Shown piece by piece: positions 1 to 8,400 of a DNA stretch of 64,000 nucleotides (within the stretch, counting starts at the first letter, position 1; each line of letters opens with the position of its first letter). The notes under the pieces were generated by a model, which made no database searches, was not told the origin of the DNA, and saw only the letters and a program-made list of their open reading frames with translations. The stretch covers positions 992,001-1,056,000 of the forward strand of contig JADJWM010000018.1 in the NCBI GenBank assembly GCA_016716365.1. Direction: 5' to 3'. Source of the DNA: Chloracidobacterium sp. (GTDB taxonomy: Bacteria; Acidobacteriota; Blastocatellia; Pyrinomonadales; Pyrinomonadaceae). The position numbers and the translations under genes are program-made.

Positions 1-2
1 GG

Positions 3-188
3 AGCGGTGCATTTTCCGAGGGGTCGGTCACAGGCGACAAATTCGTCGCAACGGCCGTGACGGACATCCAGGGCCAAAGCATCGAGTTCCTGATCAAAGG
101 TTCGCTTTCGGGCGAGATAATGGCGGGGACGATCTCCGCGGCGATCATCCCCGATTCGCTTCCTTTTACCGGCCGGCGAAAAGCCTAA
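3..188 (+). CDS. C-terminal end of an unknown protein, cut by the window edge
   Basis: A frame is open from the window edge for 61 residues and stops with TAA at 186-188. The tail is rich in small residues (for example SGEIMAGTISAAI), as in beta-rich repeat or substrate-binding tails. No family can be named from this fragment. Its stop overlaps the end of the convergent VOC gene by four bases, so the two genes meet tail to tail without a terminator between them. Confidence 0.55.
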   Translation, partial: SGAFSEGSVTGDKFVATAVTDIQGQSIEFLIKGSLSGEIMAGTISAAIIPDSLPFTGRRKA

Positions 189-583
189 GCGGGCTGGGTG
201 AACTGGATTATCGCGAAATCCGCTCCGGACGGGTCCGCGACCATCGCCATCCTTCCTACGCCGGGAGCATCGAATACGGGCACGTTCACTCGCCCGCCGT
301 TCGCCAGGATCTTTTCGGCCGTCTCATCTGCATTGTCGACAGCAATGTATGCGGCCCAGTGCGATGGCGGCGGCTCCGGCCCCCAACTCTCGTCGATGGC
401 CATGACACCGCCGATCGACTTGCCCCCGACAACGATCTCTTTGTAATCCATCTCCGTGACCTTCGACTGTTCCAGCGACCACCCAAAGAGCTTCGTGTAG
501 AATTCCATCGCGGCCGCCGTGTCCTTAGTTCTCAATTCGCGCCAACAGATCTCCCCGGCGCCCGGGACTTCATATTCAGCCAT
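185..583 (-). CDS. VOC (glyoxalase/bleomycin-resistance fold) family protein
   Basis: 132 residues, the usual size of a two-module vicinal oxygen chelate protein. The N-terminal half has the pattern WRELRTKDTAAAMEFYTKLFGW, with the FYxxLFGW signature of the VOC family. The C-terminal half has GxVxVPVFDAPGVGRMAMVADPSGA, the typical PxGxxAxxxDPxGA ending. Members are metal-dependent lyases, dioxygenases or binding proteins; the substrate cannot be told here. The start is set by a strong AGGAGG six bases upstream of ATG. It lies 12 bases downstream of a paralogous VOC gene on the same strand, so the two are probably co-transcribed. Confidence 0.88.
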   Translation of the reverse strand: MAEYEVPGAGEICWRELRTKDTAAAMEFYTKLFGWSLEQSKVTEMDYKEIVVGGKSIGGVMAIDESWGPEPPPSHWAAYIAVDNADETAEKILANGGRVNVPVFDAPGVGRMAMVADPSGADFAIIQFTQPA

Positions 584-595
584 TTCTTCCTCCTC

Positions 596-1024
596 TTAGC
601 TCTTCATGGTGAAGGTCGCGAACGCGGCCCCGGTCGGGTCCTGGATAATCGCGAACCGGCCTGTATTTGGAATGTCCATCGGGCCGCGCAGCACCTTGCC
701 GCCCAATTCTTCAGCCAATCTCGCATTGGCGTCGACATCATCGACGGCAATATAATTGAGCAGATGCGGGGGAGGGAGCGGTCCCTCGCCGCATATTTCA
801 GCCGTGATCTCATAAAGTCCGCCGGCCGGATATCCCCCGCCCGTCGAAAACTCATGATAGGCGAAGGCTCCGTCGGTTGCGTCGCTGTCCTTGAATGTCC
901 AGCCGAAAACATTCGAGTAGAACTCCTTGCATTTCCCCGAGTCGGTGCTCGCTATTTCGGTCCAGCAGAACGTGCCGGCTTCCGGGTCGGCAAATTCGGC
1001 CATTTCGCTTGCCTCTTGCGACAT
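596..1024 (-). CDS. VOC (glyoxalase/bleomycin-resistance fold) family protein
   Basis: 142 residues, paralogous to the gene that follows it. It opens with GTFCWTEIASTDSGKCKEFY and then SNVFGW, the same layout as its neighbour, and ends with MDIPNTGRFAIIQDPTGAAF. The family binds a metal through residues from paired beta-alpha-beta-beta-beta modules, but the substrate is unknown. A GAGGAG lies eight bases before the ATG. The tandem arrangement with a 12-base gap suggests gene duplication and a two-gene operon, possibly giving a heterodimer. Only the conserved edges of the two proteins match closely, so the duplication is not recent. Confidence 0.87.
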   Translation of the reverse strand: MSQEASEMAEFADPEAGTFCWTEIASTDSGKCKEFYSNVFGWTFKDSDATDGAFAYHEFSTGGGYPAGGLYEITAEICGEGPLPPPHLLNYIAVDDVDANARLAEELGGKVLRGPMDIPNTGRFAIIQDPTGAAFATFTMKS

Positions 1025-1126
1025 AATTTCTCTCCTCTTGTATAGATAAATGGTCCCCCTTGATCCTGATACTACGCACCCGGAGCCAATGTGGTTCTCG
1101 GGTCACGGCGCTCAACGCCTCGAGGT

Positions 1127-2053
1127 TCAGTGGCTGCTCATGTGCATCGCGGCGATCTTCCAACCGGCCTCGGAACGTACGAGAAAGACCGTTCCGCGTT
1201 TGAGCAAAGTCTCCCCCCCGGGCCCGCTTGTTTCAAGCAGGCGAAAAGTATAGATGGCCGACGCGTCGAATATGACGATAGCGTCGTCGCTGTTTCGTGA
1301 GAGCGTCGCTCGGGCCGAAACTGCCGGCATTTCAAAAAGGGCATCGCGGCTTGCGCTCACGCTCCCATCGGGTGCGGTCGAGACGAAATCGGCGGTCACG
1401 GACTGTTCCGCCTTAGCCGAGAAAGAAGTGGCACCACCGGCCCGTGAACGGACAAGGGAGTTGATCAGCCCCCGTATTTGCAGCTCGCCGTCGCGGTCGC
1501 TGTTCAACGGACGCGAAGGTTCCGGCATTCCCACCAACGCAGGATGGGTCGGATGATAAGGTTTAGACTCGCAGTGAAAGTTTGTCGCGTGGCTGGCTGC
1601 GGCCCTCCATTCACCTTCACGCTTGATCCAAAGTTCGGTTGCCTGGATCGATGTGAGGCACTTCCGGTCGCCGTAACGCCAATGGTTCTTTTTTGAAGCG
1701 ATCACGATCGCCGTGTTCCCGTAAAGCCTGACGTCGATCTGCGTGTTTTCATACTTCAGTGTCTGGAAGTCAAGCCGTTTGCCGGCTTTCAGCACTTCGG
1801 CGTCGGCGCGGACCATCGCGATCAGCTGCTGACGCATATCGAATTCCGGCTTGTCGCGGATCCCGACGTAATTTGTAAGAAAGATCGTTTCGAAGGGCTT
1901 GGGATCGCGGCCGGCATAGGCTTCGGCCGCCTCGTTCATGACCTTGACGACGGCGTCGCGCTCGGCATTGTCGTTGGTTGCCTGGACCGTTTGGCCAAAG
2001 ACGAACGGGTAGGTAAGCACCGCGAGGATCGCTGTCGCGCCTACCGCTTTCAT
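1127..2053 (-). CDS. Exported protein with two NTF2/SnoaL-like (DUF4440-type) domains
   Basis: 308 residues. The first 19-20 residues form a hydrophobic signal peptide ending near FGQ. Residues about 28-150 look like a cone-fold SnoaL/DUF4440 domain: an alpha-helical start (VVKVMNEAAEAYAGRD), then VRLYGNTAIVIASK and ELWIKREGEWRAAASHAT. A second, more diverged copy covers about residues 185-305 and ends LVRSEAGWKIAAMHMSSH, the classical close of such domains. Many family members are small-molecule enzymes or calcium/calmodulin-kinase association-like domains; the role here is unknown. GGAGGTGA lies before the ATG. It is separated from the VOC pair by about 100 bases and is likely its own unit. 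Confidence 0.75.
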   Translation of the reverse strand: MKAVGATAILAVLTYPFVFGQTVQATNDNAERDAVVKVMNEAAEAYAGRDPKPFETIFLTNYVGIRDKPEFDMRQQLIAMVRADAEVLKAGKRLDFQTLKYENTQIDVRLYGNTAIVIASKKNHWRYGDRKCLTSIQATELWIKREGEWRAAASHATNFHCESKPYHPTHPALVGMPEPSRPLNSDRDGELQIRGLINSLVRSRAGGATSFSAKAEQSVTADFVSTAPDGSVSASRDALFEMPAVSARATLSRNSDDAIVIFDASAIYTFRLLETSGPGGETLLKRGTVFLVRSEAGWKIAAMHMSSH

Positions 2054-2096
2054 TCCGTTTCACCTCCACTTCCGGCGGCCGCTTCTTCGGTCCGGA

Positions 2097-2558
2097 TCAG
2101 GGCCTCGTAAGATCCGTCTCGACCGCCAACTCTTCTTCACCTTCGGGGGAGACATTGTACATTCCTATCCGCAATGTACCGTCGCCGGGAATGATCTCTG
2201 TCCGCCAGCCCCAATCGGGATGTCCCTCGACCTTATAGAACCCCTTTACTGAGAACGTGCCCTCAGGGGCCTTTTTGCCGTCGCAAAGCATTAATACATT
2301 TCTGTTGTGCCACGAATCGGTCCAGACCGCCTGAACTGCGTCCGATCTTTCGTCGCTCCCGAGAACAAGAAAGCCCTCCTGCAGTTCACCCTCGTACTCC
2401 CAGGTGTAATCAAAGGCGACAAACTGCCCGTTTGCCTTGAACGAGACCGTCAGATCAGACGGCGACAGCTTCTTAGGTCCCTCAGGCCCGGACAAATACA
2501 GGATATTCGTGCCATGCCAACGCCCCGCATGTCCCTCGAATTCAGACTGGATGCTCAT
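2097..2558 (-). CDS. DUF1579-like small beta-barrel protein
   Basis: 153 residues, no signal peptide. The pattern FEGHAGRWHGTNILY at the start, the strand-rich middle (FVAFDYTWEYEGELQEG) and the GWRTEIIPGDGTLRIGMYN stretch resemble the DUF1579 / lipocalin-like barrel proteins found beside stress or enzyme genes. The assignment is by overall look rather than a catalytic motif, so it is moderate. The function is unknown. The ATG at 2558 has only a weak AGG upstream. It lies 43 bases ahead of the SnoaL-like gene and may be co-transcribed with it. Confidence 0.6.
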   Translation of the reverse strand: MSIQSEFEGHAGRWHGTNILYLSGPEGPKKLSPSDLTVSFKANGQFVAFDYTWEYEGELQEGFLVLGSDERSDAVQAVWTDSWHNRNVLMLCDGKKAPEGTFSVKGFYKVEGHPDWGWRTEIIPGDGTLRIGMYNVSPEGEEELAVETDLTRP

Positions 2559-2642
2559 ATCGACAGTTACCTGGAACTTTTTCCCGAAATGATATCACCG
2601 GCAGGCCTGGATAGCGAATATTAGCCCGGAGGCAGGAGTGGG

Positions 2643-2717
2643 GTTTTGAGTTGCGAGTGAGGACGGCACGGTCTGAAACACGGGCGACAGTGCCGGGCGG
2701 AGATCGCAACTCAAAAC
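2643..2717. repeat. Nested palindrome in an intergenic gap
   Basis: The outer arms GTTTTGAGTTGCGA (2643-2656) and TCGCAACTCAAAAC (2704-2717) are perfect 14-base inverted repeats. Inside them CGGCAC (2664-2669) pairs with GTGCCG (2690-2695). The whole can fold as one long two-part hairpin. There is no T-tract directly after the arms, so it is not a normal terminator on either strand. It fills the gap between the rad52-like gene and the DUF1579-like gene and may be a REP/MITE-type element or an mRNA stabiliser. Confidence 0.6.
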
Positions 2718-2744
2718 TCTTTGGCGAGGGCCTTCGCGGGAACT

Positions 2745-3446
2745 TTAGCCGGCTCGACGAAGCGGAAGCTCCGCGGCCGTCTTTTGTGCCTTTTGGAGAT
2801 GATCGATGAATGCCGAAGCCGCACGCCGCGATAGCTCGGCCGTGCCGCAGCGAAGGACGAGGCCGCATTCTGCCTCGACGTCGATGCCCGACTGGCGGCC
2901 CAACGCCCGGATCATCCCGAGCTGTTTCGCCGTCACGAGTTCCGAAAGCGTTGCCGCCACCGGCTCGGCAGGGAAACCCTCCGCAGCCGCGGGCACGGCC
3001 TCGGGCCGTCCGCCTTCGTCCTGGATCTCTTCGAACTCGCGCTTATACAAGTCACGGGCGATGCCGAACTTCACCGCGGCACGCTTGAGTGCGTCGTGCT
3101 CGGCCTTTTTGATGCCGGTCTCGGTAGCGGCCGGGCCCGTGCCGAGGCCTTCACGCGTAACGCCGTCGATCGTGATCGCGACGGTGATCGTCATTATGTC
3201 GCCGATCTTCCTGATGTCCTTGATAGAGTGCTCCCAATTCGGGGCGGTCTCGTCCAGGATGTCGGCGACCGTGTGCCATTCCACATATTCCACCAATCGG
3301 ACGTTTCCGTTTCGCCCTCGATGCGATTCACGCTTTCTTACGAGCTCGGGATCGACGGTCTTGCGAAGCTTGTTCAATGTCGTGCCAAAATCTAGGATAT
3401 TGTCTGCCGAAATATAGGGTGTCTGTGCTGCCGTCTTCTCTTTCAT
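2745..3446 (-). CDS. Rad52/Sak-type single-strand annealing protein
   Basis: 233 residues from the chosen start. Residues about 20-145 carry the Rad52 fold signature: LVRKRESHRGRNGNVRLVEY, WHTVADILDETAPNWEHSI, then ITVAITIDGVTREGLGTG and a helix of AxKAEHDALKRAAVKFGIA, as in eukaryotic Rad52 and phage Sak proteins. These bind ssDNA and anneal complementary strands. The C-terminal part (ATLSELVTAKQLGMIRALGR onward) is a helical module often found at the end of phage-type recombinases. The start at 3446 has AGGAG eight bases upstream. The frame stays open up to an ATG at 3602, giving 52 more polar residues, and a promoter-like pair ends just before that ATG, so a longer, nearly leaderless form is possible. 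It is divergent from an XRE regulator. Confidence 0.78.
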   Translation of the reverse strand: MKEKTAAQTPYISADNILDFGTTLNKLRKTVDPELVRKRESHRGRNGNVRLVEYVEWHTVADILDETAPNWEHSIKDIRKIGDIMTITVAITIDGVTREGLGTGPAATETGIKKAEHDALKRAAVKFGIARDLYKREFEEIQDEGGRPEAVPAAAEGFPAEPVAATLSELVTAKQLGMIRALGRQSGIDVEAECGLVLRCGTAELSRRAASAFIDHLQKAQKTAAELPLRRAG

Positions 3447-3602
3447 CTTCTTATCTCCTAATTCATTCAAAGCCCGTGCCTGCTTGAAGCTATTCGCCGC
3501 TACCTGATCTTCGGTTCCACTTGCTGCATCACGGTCTCCTGTCCGCAGCGGTTCAGGTTTCCGCTGCTCAGTTTGTTCAAGATGGAAGCTCACGTGTGCC
3601 AT

Positions 3603-3748
3603 CTATGAAACATCGTATCAGATAAATTTATTTGTTGCAAGCATGAAACGAGGTGTTGCATTCAAAAATTTTGTGTGTTATGTTTTATCTGTGAAATATG
3701 CCAAGCATCTGTGAGACTTAGAGCGGCATATTCAAAAAGGAGGAGGAA
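3603..3748. promoter_or_regulatory. Divergent rad52/xre promoter region with a repeated 8-mer
   Basis: This 146-base gap is AT-rich compared with its surroundings. On the minus strand TTGCAA (3635-3640) and TACGAT (3612-3617) are 17 bases apart and face the rad52-like gene. On the plus strand TTGCAT (3656-3661) and TATGTT (3679-3684) are 17 bases apart and face the xre gene. ATCTGTGA occurs twice (3687-3694 and 3707-3714), spaced 20 bases, just downstream of the xre -10 box, where a repressor could act. The operator role is inferred. Confidence 0.5.
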
Positions 3749-4144
3749 ATGGCTTACAAAAACGATAATGTCGTCAACACCATCGAACTCGGAAGGGCGA
3801 TAAAGCGTAGAAGGGAAGAGTTGGGATTGAGCCTTCGTGATGTTGCCGATGTCACGAATGTTTCAGCATCGACACTGTCGCGGATCGAGAATGGGACCGG
3901 CAAGCCGGACGCCGATAACATCGCCCGCTTGACCGGATGGCTCGATATGCCGATCGACCGGGTCATGAATAAACATGCCGATTCGAACGTCGAACCGGTC
4001 ATCTATTACCCGCACGAGGCCACGCCGGAGATCGTCGAGGCCCATTTGCGTGCCGATAAAAAGCTCTCGCCGGAGACCGCCAAGGCACTTTCGGAGCTTT
4101 TTAGGGTGGCTTACAAGCAATTCAGCAAACCGGGGCGTAAATAA
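3749..4144 (+). CDS. XRE-family helix-turn-helix transcriptional regulator
   Basis: 131 residues. Residues 11-70 form a Cro/C1-type HTH: LGRAIKRRREELGLSLRDVA, then DVTNVSASTLSRIENGTGKP, followed by DNIARLTGWLDMP. The tail (residues about 75-131) has no known ligand domain and is likely for dimerisation. AGGAGGAGG lies just before the ATG, so translation should be strong. It is divergent from the Rad52-type gene and shares its promoter region, so it is the obvious candidate regulator of that gene and of itself. XRE beside a phage-type annealing protein suggests phage ancestry, but no other phage gene is near. Confidence 0.88.
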   Translation: MAYKNDNVVNTIELGRAIKRRREELGLSLRDVADVTNVSASTLSRIENGTGKPDADNIARLTGWLDMPIDRVMNKHADSNVEPVIYYPHEATPEIVEAHLRADKKLSPETAKALSELFRVAYKQFSKPGRK

Positions 4145-4189
4145 CGTCGATATATTGCGGCAGTTCTATCCGACAGGAGATCTGAAAAA

Positions 4190-4594
4190 ATGAGGTCAAT
4201 GAGTCAAACCTACGGGCTCGTCTTTGAGAATGCCGGCCGGCGCAATTTCGTGGTCGATACGACATTCGTCTTGTTTTTCCTGGGCTTTGACCTGGGACAG
4301 CGGTTCGCGTTCTCGCTCGACGGGGCGGTAGCGGCGGTCACGCTCGCAAGTTTTTTGTTCCTTCCGTATTTTTTGCCGTATAATGGCGAGAAGCCCCCAT
4401 TTGAACGCTGGGTTCTGGGAAGGACCGCGATCGCGTTGCTGGCCATCATGCTTGGCGTATTCTTCGACCAGGCGGTTGGTGTGCTCGTTCCTGAGGCTTT
4501 CAGGTTTGTGCCTTTGACGCTTTTGATCTTGGCAGGTGCGGCCTGTTTCGTGACTCAGTTCGTGGGATTGTTAAGATTTCGTTTGGCCAAATAG
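4190..4594 (+). CDS. Small four-helix integral membrane protein, function unknown
   Basis: 134 residues, mostly hydrophobic. Four likely membrane segments can be seen: FVVDTTFVLFFLGFDLG, AAVTLASFLFLPYFLPY, TAIALLAIMLGVFFDQAVGV and FVPLTLLILAGAACFVTQFV. No family motif is recognised. AGGAG lies ten bases before the ATG at 4190; an ATG at 4199 is an alternative. It follows the xre gene by 45 bases and ends at a strong terminator, so it is probably co-transcribed with xre. Confidence 0.65.
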   Translation: MRSMSQTYGLVFENAGRRNFVVDTTFVLFFLGFDLGQRFAFSLDGAVAAVTLASFLFLPYFLPYNGEKPPFERWVLGRTAIALLAIMLGVFFDQAVGVLVPEAFRFVPLTLLILAGAACFVTQFVGLLRFRLAK

Positions 4595-4615
4595 GCAAAA
4601 GGCGCCATACGAAAG

Positions 4616-4661
4616 AAAAAAAGATCCGCGCAGGATTCTGGAGTCCGCGCGGATCTTTTTT
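4616..4661. terminator. Bidirectional intrinsic terminator
   Basis: GATCCGCGC (4623-4631) pairs with GCGCGGATC (4647-4655), and the loop itself holds a short GGATTC/GAGTCC stem. The hairpin is flanked by A7 on the left and T6 on the right, so it can end transcription from both the upstream membrane-protein gene (+) and aroF (-). Confidence 0.88.
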
Positions 4662-4675
4662 CTGTTTGGCGAGGC

Positions 4676-5743
4676 CTATTCGGTAAGTGCAAGTTCGGCC
4701 GCCGCTATCTTTTGGAATCTCCGTACATCTTCATAAAGCCTTTCATATTGTCCAAAGGTTAGGGCCTGCGCACCGTCGCAAAGGGCTTTTTCCGGACACG
4801 GATGTATTTCGATTATCAAACCATCAGCACCGACGGCGATGCCCGCCCGTGCAAGCGGTGTCACCATATAATTGTGGCCCGTGCCGTGCGACGGATCTAC
4901 GATCACCGGCAGATGGCTGATCCGGTTCAAGGCCGGGACGATCGAAAGGTCGAGCGTATTCCGTGCGTGGTCGGCGAAGGTCCGGATGCCGCGTTCGCAG
5001 AGGATCACGTTGTAATTTCCCTCAGACATCACATACTCAGCCGCGAGAAGGAACTCGTCCAGGGTCGCAGAAAGCCCTCGTTTAAGCAGCACGGGCTTTT
5101 TTGCACGGCCCGCGTATTTCAGCAGCGAGAAATTCTGCATATTGCGGGCGCCGATCTGGATGCAGTCGCCGTATTCGTCCACCAGGTCGATCCCGCGTTC
5201 GTCCATCGCTTCGGTCACGATGTTGAGCCCGAACCGTTCACGAACTTCTGCCAGGATCTTCAGGCCCTCTTCGCCCAACCCCTGAAACGCATACGGCGAT
5301 GTGCGCGGCTTAAAGGCCCCGCCGCGAAAGAAACGGGCTCCGCTTTTTGCGACCGCCTCGGCCGCGGCGAACACCTGATCGGGGTTCTCGACCGCACACG
5401 GGCCCGCGATCATCGCGATCGAACCGTCGCCGATGAACGCGTTGCCGACCTTGATCGCGGACCTCTCCGGCTTCAGATCGTTCGAGACGAGCTTATACGG
5501 TTTAGTGACGCGTATCGCATCGGCAACACCCGGCAGATTCTCAAAGTGCGTCGGGTCGACGGCGCCCCTGTTGCCGGTGATCCCGATCGCCGTGCGATTC
5601 TCGCCGGGCATTGCGTGCCCGCGAAATCCAAGGGTTTCAATGACCTCGACGACCCGGTCGATATCGGCCTGGGTCGCGTCGGGTTTCATTACGATCAGCA
5701 TAATTTCTGTTTCGGCCGCATCCCCTGAAGAAATCGGGGGCAT
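4676..5743 (-). CDS. aroF: 3-deoxy-7-phosphoheptulonate (DAHP) synthase, AroF/AroG type I-beta
   Basis: 355 residues. It condenses phosphoenolpyruvate with erythrose 4-phosphate, the first step of the shikimate pathway. The N-terminal part ([20 protein letters not shown]) is the ferredoxin-like regulatory domain of I-beta enzymes. The catalytic barrel has [34 protein letters not shown] and [12 protein letters not shown] with the metal and PEP ligands. The usual family start is at the internal MLIVMKP (position 5701); neither start has a clear ribosome site. It lies 18 bases after trpA as the last gene of the trp operon, so the first committed aromatic step is probably co-regulated with tryptophan synthesis. 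Confidence 0.93.
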   Translation of the reverse strand: MPPISSGDAAETEIMLIVMKPDATQADIDRVVEVIETLGFRGHAMPGENRTAIGITGNRGAVDPTHFENLPGVADAIRVTKPYKLVSNDLKPERSAIKVGNAFIGDGSIAMIAGPCAVENPDQVFAAAEAVAKSGARFFRGGAFKPRTSPYAFQGLGEEGLKILAEVRERFGLNIVTEAMDERGIDLVDEYGDCIQIGARNMQNFSLLKYAGRAKKPVLLKRGLSATLDEFLLAAEYVMSEGNYNVILCERGIRTFADHARNTLDLSIVPALNRISHLPVIVDPSHGTGHNYMVTPLARAGIAVGADGLIIEIHPCPEKALCDGAQALTFGQYERLYEDVRRFQKIAAAELALTE

Positions 5744-5761
5744 GGCCGCGAAAGTTAAACT

Positions 5762-6575
5762 CTAGGTTTCGGCGGCGTCTTTTGCAACCGCGGGGAGCAG
5801 AGAGGCCACAAACGATCTTACCTGGTCCACAACGTCGGTTCGTCCCTTCGAGCGTTCTATCTCCGCCACGATCGCCGAACCGACGACCGCCGCGTCGGCG
5901 TAACGCCATACGTCTTCGATCTGGTCACGGGTCGAAATGCCGAATCCCACTGCAACCGGAAGATCGGAAAACTTCCTGATGCGGGCCACGAGGGCCTCGG
6001 CCGCCGTGCTCGTCTCATCTCGTGCTCCGGTCACGCCGGCCCGTGATACCGCGTAAATAAACCCCGATGCATTCTCGGCGATCCGCTTCAGCCTCTCGTC
6101 CGACGTCGTTGGTGCGACAAGCGATATAAGGTCAAGATCACTTTTTCGCAAGACCGAGGCGATCGCGGCCGCTTCCTCGTCCACCGCATCGGTCACAAGC
6201 ACGCCGTCGACCCCGGCGGAAGCAGCATCGTCGGCAAGCCGTTCGATACCGTAGCGGAACAGCGGATTCAGGTAACTGAACAGCACGAGCGGAACATCCG
6301 ATCTCAGTCCGGATGTCCCGGACCATTGCTAGAACATTCGTCAGCGTGACCCCCTGATCCAATGCCCTTTGCGATGACGCCTGGATCGTCGGCCCGTCCG
6401 CCATCGGGTCGGAGAAGGGAACGCCGAGTTCGATGATATCCGCCCCGTTTTTCGCGAGCATCTTGACGATCTCGCGCGACGTTTCGAGGTCGGGGTCGCC
6501 GGCGGAAACAAAAGGAATGAACCCCTTTCGACCCTTCGCCCTGAGCGATCCGAGTTTTTCTTTTATTCCACTCAT
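5762..6575 (-). CDS. trpA: Tryptophan synthase alpha subunit, interrupted by a one-base insertion
   Basis: TrpA cleaves indole-3-glycerol phosphate and passes indole to TrpB. The first frame holds [12 protein letters not shown] and [17 protein letters not shown] with the catalytic Glu and Asp. The second frame continues [42 protein letters not shown] and [10 protein letters not shown]. The frames switch at about 6298, where plus-strand CCG carries one C too many: removing it joins them as [15 protein letters not shown]. The span is 814 bases, one over a multiple of three, which would give 270 residues, the normal length. It overlaps trpB by ATGA. A sequence error is likelier than a true pseudogene, since all residues on both sides are intact. 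Confidence 0.9.
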
Positions 6576-7774
6576 TTCTTATCGGATCCCAGCAGGTCCG
6601 CGACCGTAGTCACATCCTTATCCCCGCGTCCCGAAAGATTTACGACGACCACGGAATCACGGGGCATTTCGCCTGCGGCCTTCACCGCATAAGCGACTCC
6701 GTGGGCCGATTCGAGGGCAGGAATTATCCCTTCCGTCTCCGATAGAAATTGAAAGGCGGACAGTGCTTCCTCATCCGAAACCGAAGAGTATTCCACGCGT
6801 CGGGAGTCATGAAGAAAGGCGTGTTCGGGCCCGATCGCGGCGTAATCCAGCCCCGCCGACACCGAATGTGTCAACGCGATCTGGCCGTTGTCGTCCTGAA
6901 GCAGATAGCTTTTTGTGCCCTGCAGGACGCCGACCGCACCATCGTTCATAAAGCGGGCCGCATGTTCGCCAAGAGCGTTGCCGCGGCCGCCGGCTTCAAC
7001 GCCGATCATGCGAACATTCTCGTCATTCAAAAATGCCTGAAAGAGACCGATCGAATTTGACCCGCCGCCCACGCAGGCGATCAGCAGATCGGGAAGACGG
7101 CCCTCCATTTCGAGTATCTGCTTGCGGGCCTCGCGGCCGATCACGCTTTGAAAGTCACGGACCATCAGCGGGTACGGGTGCGGCCCGAGGGCTGAACCGA
7201 GAAGGTAATATGTCGTCTCAACATTGGTAACCCAATCGCGAAGGGCCTCGTTGATCGCGTCCTTCAGCGTCCGCGCCCCCGAATCAACGCTTCGCACTTC
7301 GGCCCCTAAAAGCCGCATTCTGAAGACGTTCAACTCCTGCCGCCGCATGTCCTCGGCGCCCATGTAAACGACGCACTCCAGGCCAAACCGCGCGCACACG
7401 GTAGCGGTAGCGACGCCATGCTGGCCGGCACCGGTCTCCGCGATAATGCGTTTCTTACCCATTCGGCGGGCGAGCAGGATCTGCCCGATGCAGTTGTTTA
7501 TCTTGTGCGCTCCGGTATGGTTCAGGTCCTCCCGCTTCAAATAGATCTTCGCTCCGCCGACCTTCTCGGTCAGCCTTTCCGCAAAATAGAGCGGCGTCGG
7601 CCGGCCGACATAATCCTTCAGCAACGCTCCGAATTCCGAACGAAAGGCCGCATCGTCACGATAGGCGAAATATGCTTCGGTCAGTTCGTCCAGCGGGGCC
7701 ACGAGCGTCTCCGGCACGTACCTCCCGCCGTACTCGCCCCAGTAACCTCGCTCATTCGGTTCGTAATTCGTCAT
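6572..7774 (-). CDS. trpB: Tryptophan synthase beta subunit
   Basis: 400 residues, the full length of a TrpB1 enzyme. It makes tryptophan from indole and serine with [23 protein letters not shown], the Schiff-base lysine in [21 protein letters not shown], the phosphate loop [10 protein letters not shown] and the closing [10 protein letters not shown] are all present. It starts four bases inside the end of trpF and overlaps the trpA start by ATGA, so translation of the three is coupled and the alpha and beta subunits are likely made in equal amounts. Confidence 0.97.
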   Translation of the reverse strand: MTNYEPNERGYWGEYGGRYVPETLVAPLDELTEAYFAYRDDAAFRSEFGALLKDYVGRPTPLYFAERLTEKVGGAKIYLKREDLNHTGAHKINNCIGQILLARRMGKKRIIAETGAGQHGVATATVCARFGLECVVYMGAEDMRRQELNVFRMRLLGAEVRSVDSGARTLKDAINEALRDWVTNVETTYYLLGSALGPHPYPLMVRDFQSVIGREARKQILEMEGRLPDLLIACVGGGSNSIGLFQAFLNDENVRMIGVEAGGRGNALGEHAARFMNDGAVGVLQGTKSYLLQDDNGQIALTHSVSAGLDYAAIGPEHAFLHDSRRVEYSSVSDEEALSAFQFLSETEGIIPALESAHGVAYAVKAAGEMPRDSVVVVNLSGRGDKDVTTVADLLGSDKK

Positions 7775-8400
7775 GCGTTTTTCGCGTTTTTGATGAACGC
7801 CTCAACCTTTTTCGGGTCCTTCTTTCCCGGCGAAAATTCCACGCCGCTCGCGACATCGATAGCGTAGGGCCGTAGCGTCCGGACGGCTTCGGCTACGTTC
7901 TCGGGCGTTAATCCGCCCGCAAGATATGTGTCAACCGCGAATGCCGCTTCGTTCTCAGAACTGAACAGTCCCCAATCGAACGTTTGGCCGGTCCCGCCGT
8001 AACTCCCCGCCGATTGTGTATCGAGAAGCCGAAAATTGACATCCCAGCCAACCGCGTTTCCAAGATCGAAACCAGGTCCGACGCGAAAAGCCTTTATTAT
8101 CGGCCTATTCGTATTATCCTTTATCTTCTTCAGATAATCCTCGTCCTCATCGCCGTGCAATTGGATCAGGTCGAGGCCGACGAATTCGGCTATTTCCAGC
8201 AGGCTTTCGACCGGTTCGTTCACAAACACGCCGACATTTCCTGACCTGCCTGCCATGCTGATAATGTCGCGAGCGGCCTCAGGCAGGACATATCGTTTAC
8301 TGCCTTTGTAGAAATTAAAGCCGATCTCATCGGCCCCGCAATCCCAGGCGTGCATGGCATCCTCAAAACTCGTGATCCCGCAGATCTTAACCCTGACCAT
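7771..8400 (-). CDS. trpF: Phosphoribosylanthranilate isomerase
   Basis: 209 residues, usual for a free-standing TrpF barrel. It converts N-(5-phosphoribosyl)anthranilate to the CdRP enol form. [12 protein letters not shown] holds the catalytic Cys, LIQLHGDED is strand 3, and the end [20 protein letters not shown] then [15 protein letters not shown] holds the phosphate-binding GG and SG loops. Catalytic Asp lies in [20 protein letters not shown]. The start overlaps trpC by 14 bases and the end overlaps trpB by ATGA. Confidence 0.96.
   Translation of the reverse strand: MVRVKICGITSFEDAMHAWDCGADEIGFNFYKGSKRYVLPEAARDIISMAGRSGNVGVFVNEPVESLLEIAEFVGLDLIQLHGDEDEDYLKKIKDNTNRPIIKAFRVGPGFDLGNAVGWDVNFRLLDTQSAGSYGGTGQTFDWGLFSSENEAAFAVDTYLAGGLTPENVAEAVRTLRPYAIDVASGVEFSPGKKDPKKVEAFIKNAKNA

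Noticed and set aside
2542..2868. 108-codon minus-strand frame across the nested palindrome
   Set aside because: It runs through the repeat and over the end of the rad52-like gene in another frame, with low-complexity Arg/Ser content.
4802..5728. Long open frame on the plus strand opposite aroF
   Set aside because: It is a shadow of the well-supported aroF frame, with no ribosome site and no recognisable domain.
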